From: Bordetella parapertussis
GTDB taxonomy: Bacteria; Pseudomonadota; Gammaproteobacteria; Burkholderiales; Burkholderiaceae_B
Reading direction: 5' to 3'
Assembly (NCBI GenBank): GCA_943331855.1
Contig: CALQNE010000095.1
Location: 1 to 11,593 of the forward strand
Length of the DNA: 11,593 nucleotides
A program made the position numbers and the translations under genes. Below, in pieces: positions 7,617 through 11,593 of this stretch (within the stretch, counting starts at the first letter, position 1; every line of letters starts with the position of its first letter). The notes under the pieces were generated by a model that did not search any database, was not told the origin of the DNA, and worked only from the letters and a program-made list of their open reading frames with translations.

Positions 7617-8444
7617 GTGAAAAATAATAAAGCCCTTTATGTCGGCTGTGGTCTACTCATTGTGATTCTGTGCATGGCTTTATTCGCACCTTGGTTGTCG
7701 CCACACGACCCATATTTTCAAGACCTCACCTACCGAACTGTGCCCCCCATTTGGTACGAGCAAGGCACTTGGTTACATCCGCTAGGTACTGATCAACTCG
7801 GTCGCGACTACTTATCGCGACTGTTTTATGGCGCGCGGATCTCTTTGTTAATCGGTACCAGCGTCGCGCTCATTTCAGGGTTTATTGGCTGCACCATGGG
7901 AATGCTAGCGGGCTATTTTGGTGGCCGCATTGACATGGTCGTTTCTTTTTTAGTGACTACCCGCTTATCGATGCCAGTCGTACTTGTTGCGCTCGCAACC
8001 GTCGCGCTTGTCGGCAGTTCGATGTGGGTAGTAATTTTGGTACTTGGCCTGCTGAAGTGGGATCGTTTTGCCGTGGTTATGCGCAGCGCCACCCAACAAG
8101 TTCGTGCAATGGAATACGTGTCCGCAGCGCAATCCGCAGGCGCCTCAACGCTGCGCATTCTGCTAACTGAAGTGCTCCCCAATGTGTTGCCTCACCTGAT
8201 CGTGATTGCCACCCTTGAAGCCGCCAGCGCCATCTTACTAGAAGCCGCCTTATCCTTTTTAGGCTTGGGGGTTCAACCACCCTTGCCTTCGTGGGGCTTG
8301 ATGATCTCTGAAGCCAAATCTTATATGTTCTTTTCGTTTTGGCTGATCGCAATCCCAGGCACTGCGCTTGCCGTACTGATCTTTGCGATCAATCTTGCCG
8401 GTGATGGCTTGCATCAATGGCTAACGCCGCAAGAGCGAGGCTAA
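7617..8444 (+). CDS. dppC: Peptide-type ABC transporter permease, DppC-like
   Basis: This is the second inner-membrane permease of the importer, with 275 residues. It begins with GTG at 7617, one base after the dppB stop, so translation is probably coupled. No ATG gives a better N-terminus, since the first hydrophobic segment (about 8-26) begins almost at once. The diagnostic HPLGTDQLGRDYLSR block (54-68) precedes the inner-membrane domain. The EAA loop is at about 167-191, with AAQSAGAS and LPNVLP. The conserved ALSFLGLGVQPPLPSWG signature (211-227) is complete. No frame disruption is visible. Three bases separate it from the first ATPase gene. Family assignment is firm; the dpp symbol is given at family level. 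Confidence 0.93.
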   Translation: MKNNKALYVGCGLLIVILCMALFAPWLSPHDPYFQDLTYRTVPPIWYEQGTWLHPLGTDQLGRDYLSRLFYGARISLLIGTSVALISGFIGCTMGMLAGYFGGRIDMVVSFLVTTRLSMPVVLVALATVALVGSSMWVVILVLGLLKWDRFAVVMRSATQQVRAMEYVSAAQSAGASTLRILLTEVLPNVLPHLIVIATLEAASAILLEAALSFLGLGVQPPLPSWGLMISEAKSYMFFSFWLIAIPGTALAVLIFAINLAGDGLHQWLTPQERG

Positions 8445-8447
8445 CCG

Positions 8448-9458
8448 ATGACGAACCAAAGCACGACTATGGCAGCGAGCAAGGTTCTTGACATCACTGG
8501 CCTCACCGTTGACATCACAACACCACGCGGTACGTTGCATGTTGTGCGCGACGTATCCCTACACGTCAAGCGCGGTGAAACTTTGTGCATTGTTGGCGAG
8601 TCAGGTTGCGGCAAATCGATGACTTCTTTAGCAATTATGGGTTTGCTACCAAAGTCTGCGAAACGTAGCAGTACAAGCTTTCGATTTTTAGGTGAAGAAC
8701 TTAGCCAAGCCGACAAAGGGCATCTCAACGACTTGCGTGGCAATAAAATGGCCATGATTTTTCAAGAACCGATGACTGCGCTCAACCCGGCCTACACCAT
8801 CGGCGAGCAACTCACCGAACACTACCGTCACCATCGCAAAGCCTCCGATACGGATGCACGCGCCCGAGCGGTAAGTCTTCTTGAAAAAGTCGGTATCGCC
8901 TCAGCCTCGCAGCGGCTAGGCCAATATCCACACCAGTTATCGGGTGGCTTACGCCAACGTGTCATGATCGCCATGTCACTCATGTGCGACCCCGAACTCT
9001 TGATCGCCGACGAACCCAGTACCGCACTCGACGTCACCATCCAGGCACAAATTTTGCGATTGCTGGCCGATCTGCAAAAAGAGCTCGGCATCGCAATGAT
9101 CTTGATCACGCACGACTTAGGTGTGGTAGCGCGCATCGCAGATCGGGTGGCCGTGATGTACGCAGGGCAGATTGTTGAGCAAGGCTCGGCTGCCGAAATT
9201 TTTTCAACCCCTCAACATCCGTATACGCGTGGCTTGATTAGCTGTATCCCGATTCCTGGGCGCACAATACCCGGCGGTAAACTCGGTACCATCCCGGGTG
9301 TGGTGCCTTCTTTATTGGGCGACATGACGGGCTGTGCGTTTCGTGAGCGCTGTGCTTCAGTGCAGAGCGCGTGTACAAGCAGCATCCCAGTGCATCAAAC
9401 CTCGCAAGGGCATCAATGGCGCTGCGTGCTTAAGCCCAGTGAGGTGCAACCAGCATGA
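8448..9458 (+). CDS. dppD: Peptide-type ABC transporter ATP-binding protein, DppD-like
   Basis: This is one of two cytoplasmic ATPases that drive the importer. It has 336 residues. All nucleotide-binding elements are present: Walker A GESGCGKS (50-57), Q-loop Gln106, signature LSGG (164-167), Walker B LLIADE (184-189) and switch His222. The C-terminal oligopeptide-transporter extension begins around HPYTRGL (257-263). It carries four cysteines (296, 302, 309 and 326) in the pattern found in DppD/OppD proteins, where a [4Fe-4S] cluster has been seen in structures of relatives. The signature reads LSGGL rather than the commoner LSGGQ. The ATG follows the dppC stop by three bases, with GAGG a little upstream inside dppC. 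Its stop overlaps the next start in ATGA. Confidence 0.93.
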   Translation: MTNQSTTMAASKVLDITGLTVDITTPRGTLHVVRDVSLHVKRGETLCIVGESGCGKSMTSLAIMGLLPKSAKRSSTSFRFLGEELSQADKGHLNDLRGNKMAMIFQEPMTALNPAYTIGEQLTEHYRHHRKASDTDARARAVSLLEKVGIASASQRLGQYPHQLSGGLRQRVMIAMSLMCDPELLIADEPSTALDVTIQAQILRLLADLQKELGIAMILITHDLGVVARIADRVAVMYAGQIVEQGSAAEIFSTPQHPYTRGLISCIPIPGRTIPGGKLGTIPGVVPSLLGDMTGCAFRERCASVQSACTSSIPVHQTSQGHQWRCVLKPSEVQPA

Positions 9459-10408
9459 GCGCGCTCATTCAAACCCACGACCTACAACGCAGCTTCAAGG
9501 TTCGCGCCGGCTTATTCAAACCGAATCAAACCCTGCACGCCGTGAACGGCATCAACCTTTCGGTCAACCGAGGCGATGTCTTGGGGATTGTGGGCGAATC
9601 GGGCTGCGGTAAATCGACGCTCGCCCGAATGCTGTTAGGGTTGACGCCGCCTAGCCACGGCAGCGTGTCGTTTGACGGACAAGATCTGAGCAAGATTGAT
9701 CGACGCGAACTCGCTAAACGTGTTCAGCCGATTTTTCAGGATCCGTATTCGTCTTTGAATCCAAGACGAAGCATTGCTTCGATCGTAGCGTTTCCATTAG
9801 ATGTGGCGGGCCTGGGAAGCAAAGCCGAGCGTCGCCACAAGGCGCTTGAGATGCTTGAACGCGTGGGCTTACCTGCACGCTACGCCGACAACACGCCGGG
9901 GCAATTATCAGGCGGACAACGCCAGCGTGTGGCGATTGCGCGTGCCTTGGTGATGCATCCCGAAATCGTAGTGTGTGATGAGCCCACTTCAGCCTTAGAC
10001 GTTTCAGTGCAAGCGCAGATTTTGAATTTGCTGCTTGATTTGCGCAAAGAATTTAATCTGACCTATGTGTTTATCAGCCATAACCTAGCCGTTGTCGAGC
10101 ATATCGCCACGCAAGTGGCTGTCATGTATCTAGGACGCGTCGTTGAACTGGCGCCCACCGCAGAACTTTTTAAAAATCCTCGTCACCCGTACACCCAAGC
10201 CTTGCTCGCGTCGGTGTTGACGCCAGAGCCAGGCCTGGGCTTGCCTGACCTTGGTCTTGGATTATCGTTTCCCGATCCCCTCCACCCCCCTTCGGGCTGC
10301 ACCTTTCATCCGCGTTGTCCGCAGGCTACCGCCGATTGCTCTTCGCGACGGCCTGAGTTAGTAAAAAACGGGGTGAGCGAAGTAGCTTGTCATTTGTATC
10401 CGTCGTAA
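9455..10408 (+). CDS. dppF: Peptide-type ABC transporter ATP-binding protein, DppF-like
   Basis: This is the second ATPase of the importer; it should form a heterodimer with the DppD-like protein under the two permeases. It has 317 residues and overlaps the previous gene by four bases (ATGA), a sign of translational coupling. It has Walker A GESGCGKST (47-55), Q-loop Gln95, signature LSGGQ (151-155), Walker B IVVCDE (171-176) and switch His209. The C-terminal extension after HPYTQAL (244-250) contains a short Leu/Gly-rich repeat (LGLPDLGLGL, 261-270). It then has the SGCTFHPRCP motif and four cysteines (282, 288, 295, 312) in a likely iron-sulfur pattern. It is the last gene of the operon; the next gene runs in the opposite direction after 237 bases. 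Confidence 0.94.
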   Translation: MSALIQTHDLQRSFKVRAGLFKPNQTLHAVNGINLSVNRGDVLGIVGESGCGKSTLARMLLGLTPPSHGSVSFDGQDLSKIDRRELAKRVQPIFQDPYSSLNPRRSIASIVAFPLDVAGLGSKAERRHKALEMLERVGLPARYADNTPGQLSGGQRQRVAIARALVMHPEIVVCDEPTSALDVSVQAQILNLLLDLRKEFNLTYVFISHNLAVVEHIATQVAVMYLGRVVELAPTAELFKNPRHPYTQALLASVLTPEPGLGLPDLGLGLSFPDPLHPPSGCTFHPRCPQATADCSSRRPELVKNGVSEVACHLYPS

Positions 10409-10565
10409 CGTTCAAACTTTAATTTTGCAAGTTAGCGTCATCGAAGCTTGAATCAAAAACCTCTTGACCACCACACTCAGTCCAATTAGTCTCTTGCTGC
10501 TTGGATTTCGCGTACAAAAAGGGATAACGTGGCCGATTTAAATCCAGATAGCTTTACCCAAACTT

Positions 10566-10626
10566 CTGCTACGAGTTGGCGTAGCTTAGCAGTCAAGAAA
10601 AAATCTGCTACGGCGACGGCTTAGCA
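10566..10626. repeat. Alternating CTGCTA / TAGCA inverted and direct repeats
   Basis: CTGCTA at 10566-10571 pairs with TAGCAG at 10587-10592. A second CTGCTA at 10605-10610 is followed by TAGCA at 10622-10626. An alternative inner stem GCTACG (10568-10573) with CGTAGC (10580-10585) is also possible, as is pairing of the middle two arms across a 12-base A-rich spacer. The two halves look like imperfect copies of one unit beginning TCTGCTACG and ending CTTAGCA. The elements are seen directly; any function is inference. Confidence 0.5.
10596..10626 (-). terminator. Possible rho-independent terminator for the methyltransferase transcript
   Basis: Read on the minus strand, TGCTA and TAGCA form a 5-bp stem with an 11-base GC-rich loop. 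They are followed after two bases by a run of six T (10603-10598). The position, about 20 bases after the methyltransferase stop, is right, but the stem is short and so the call is tentative. Confidence 0.35.
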
Positions 10627-10645
10627 TCAGCCCGACACGTATTCG

Positions 10646-11278
10646 TCAGCGCAACGTGTACTCAAACGCCCAGTAGTACTGCCAGGTCGTATACGTCGCT
10701 TGCTCACCAAAGGGCGCGACCAACTCGCAGAGATCAAATTCATTTGGATAATTTTTGAGTACGCGGTGAGCTGAACCATCGGCCAACTTGCGGACCTGAT
10801 AGGTATTGCCCTCTGGATCAGGCTCTGTCAGGGGCGTGCTATTACCCTCAACATACAAATTATCGAGCATCACCACGCGGGCGCCTGATTTAAGGGTTTT
10901 GTTCAAACCCAATAAAAACTCTTTTTGACGCGCGAGCGGTACGTGCGAAAACCAAAAGCCCGCGAAGGCCGCATCATAGGGTTCGACCGGGGCGGGCAAC
11001 GCATAGGCGTCACCCACGAGCCACTGCACACCAGCGTTGCCTGGCCTAGACTGCGCAATTTGAAGTGTTTCGGCTGAGGCATCTAAGCCCAACACGTTGC
11101 TGGCAACCGGCGCAATGAATTGAGTCCAGTAACCCGTGCCCGCAGCAATCTCAAGTACCCTCGCATTTTCAAACCGTGCAGGCAACCACTGCTCGATCAA
11201 ACGTAAATCAACCTGACGCTCGGGCTTAGCATAAATTTGGTCATATTCTTTTGCACGCGCTGCGTAATACGCTTTCAT
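10646..11278 (-). CDS. Class I SAM-dependent methyltransferase
   Basis: A 210-residue cytoplasmic protein with the Rossmann-like fold of class I methyltransferases. The S-adenosylmethionine motif I is VLEIAAGTGYW (41-51). The acidic residue ending strand 2 is Asp66 in VLGLDAS, and GDAY (89-92) is the usual motif II region. A FWFSHVP stretch (108-114) corresponds to the post-motif segment before substrate binding. The C-terminal YYWAFEYTL is hydrophobic and aromatic. The methyl acceptor cannot be predicted. The ATG at 11278 follows the TAA of the upstream ATPase gene with no base between them, and no good Shine-Dalgarno lies at normal spacing, so translation probably depends on ribosomes finishing the ATPase gene. 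It is likely the last gene of that operon. Confidence 0.88.
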   Translation of the reverse strand: MKAYYAARAKEYDQIYAKPERQVDLRLIEQWLPARFENARVLEIAAGTGYWTQFIAPVASNVLGLDASAETLQIAQSRPGNAGVQWLVGDAYALPAPVEPYDAAFAGFWFSHVPLARQKEFLLGLNKTLKSGARVVMLDNLYVEGNSTPLTEPDPEGNTYQVRKLADGSAHRVLKNYPNEFDLCELVAPFGEQATYTTWQYYWAFEYTLR

Positions 11279-11593
11279 TTAGTGCTGCAAAATCTTCGAC
11301 AAAAATTGTTGTGCCCGTTCACTTTTTGCCTGGGTAAAGAAATCGTCTTTGGTCGCGTCTTCAACGATCTCACCCTCATCCATAAAGATGACACGATGAG
11401 CCACTTTGCGGGCAAAGCCCATTTCATGCGTCACCACCATCATCGTCATACCGTCTTTGGCCAAGGTCACCATTACATCCAACACTTCACCGACCATTTC
11501 TGGATCAAGCGCTGAGGTGGGCTCATCAAACAACATCACCACAGGATCCATACTCAGCGCACGCGCGATCGCAACACGCTGCTGCTGACCACC
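11279..11593 (-). CDS. gltL: Amino-acid ABC transporter ATP-binding protein, GltL-like (5' end outside window)
   Basis: This is the C-terminal 104 residues of a polar-amino-acid importer ATPase. The visible frame opens inside the ABC signature with [17 protein letters not shown]. It continues through Walker [16 protein letters not shown], the switch histidine in [13 protein letters not shown], and the family ending [10 protein letters not shown]. The similarity to GltL, the ATPase of glutamate/aspartate import, is close along the whole visible stretch. GlnQ-type proteins for other amino acids are related, so the exact substrate stays inferred. Walker A and the Q-loop lie beyond the right edge. 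The TAA at 11281-11279 abuts the methyltransferase ATG. Confidence 0.92.
   Translation of the reverse strand, partial: GGQQQRVAIARALSMDPVVMLFDEPTSALDPEMVGEVLDVMVTLAKDGMTMMVVTHEMGFARKVAHRVIFMDEGEIVEDATKDDFFTQAKSERAQQFLSKILQH

Larger units (their letters stand above)
10409..10645. other. Non-coding space between convergent operons
   Basis: These 237 bases lie between the end of the peptide transporter operon and the end of the methyltransferase gene. I find no credible gene. After the dppF stop there is only a weak AACTT/AAGTT inverted repeat around 10416-10434, with no T-run that would make a good terminator for the + strand. The right part carries the alternating CTGCTA/TAGCAG repeats listed separately. 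Confidence 0.6.

Noticed and set aside
10464..10492. TTGACC with TAGTCT at 17 bases as a promoter
   Set aside because: The -10 match is poor and there is no gene or recognisable RNA downstream on the + strand.

Overview
The window is a piece of proteobacterial chromosome, most likely from a betaproteobacterium of the order Burkholderiales. That placement is an inference from protein style: a narGHJI-type nitrate reductase, a Dpp-type peptide ABC transporter with a Cys-containing solute-binding protein, a GltL-like ATPase, and a Rap1a-family protein beside a DUF3300 protein. Base composition looks moderate (about half G+C by eye) and even throughout. I see no transposase, integrase, CRISPR array or other sign of recent transfer. 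Both ends cut through genes: narH at the left and an amino-acid ABC ATPase at the right.

Region 1 (1-2001, + strand) is the distal part of a respiratory nitrate reductase operon: the C-terminal part of NarH, the chaperone NarJ, and the complete haem b subunit NarI with all four expected haem-ligand histidines. It supports anaerobic respiration on nitrate. Region 2 (2026-2110, - strand) is a tRNA-Leu(UAA) gene with encoded CCA. It runs toward narI and has its own likely promoter with a GC-rich discriminator. Region 3 (2164-3836, - strand) holds two exported proteins that are probably co-transcribed: a DUF3300 protein of unknown function, then a small four-cysteine protein of the Rap1a/Tai immunity-like family.

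Region 4 (3912-10408) is a divergent pair of units. On the - strand lies a cytoplasmic-looking serine hydrolase of the beta-lactamase/esterase fold. On the + strand lies a tightly packed five-gene peptide-type ABC importer: solute-binding protein, two permeases and two ATPases. The arrangement suggests that the transporter brings in a peptide or amide that the hydrolase may process, but the substrate cannot be read from the sequence.

Region 5 (10409-10645) is a non-coding stretch between convergent genes. It contains short alternating inverted repeats and a possible terminator for the - strand. Region 6 (10646-11593, - strand) is the 3' end of an amino-acid ABC transporter ATPase, closest to GltL of glutamate/aspartate import, followed with no gap by a class I SAM methyltransferase that is probably translated by coupling.

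Most of this window is ordinary housekeeping and transport content. I do not see a convincing new defence or mobile system. The points most worth a second look are the DUF3300/Rap1a pair, the hydrolase beside the peptide transporter, the zero-gap gltL-methyltransferase junction, and the repeat structure in the convergent intergenic region.
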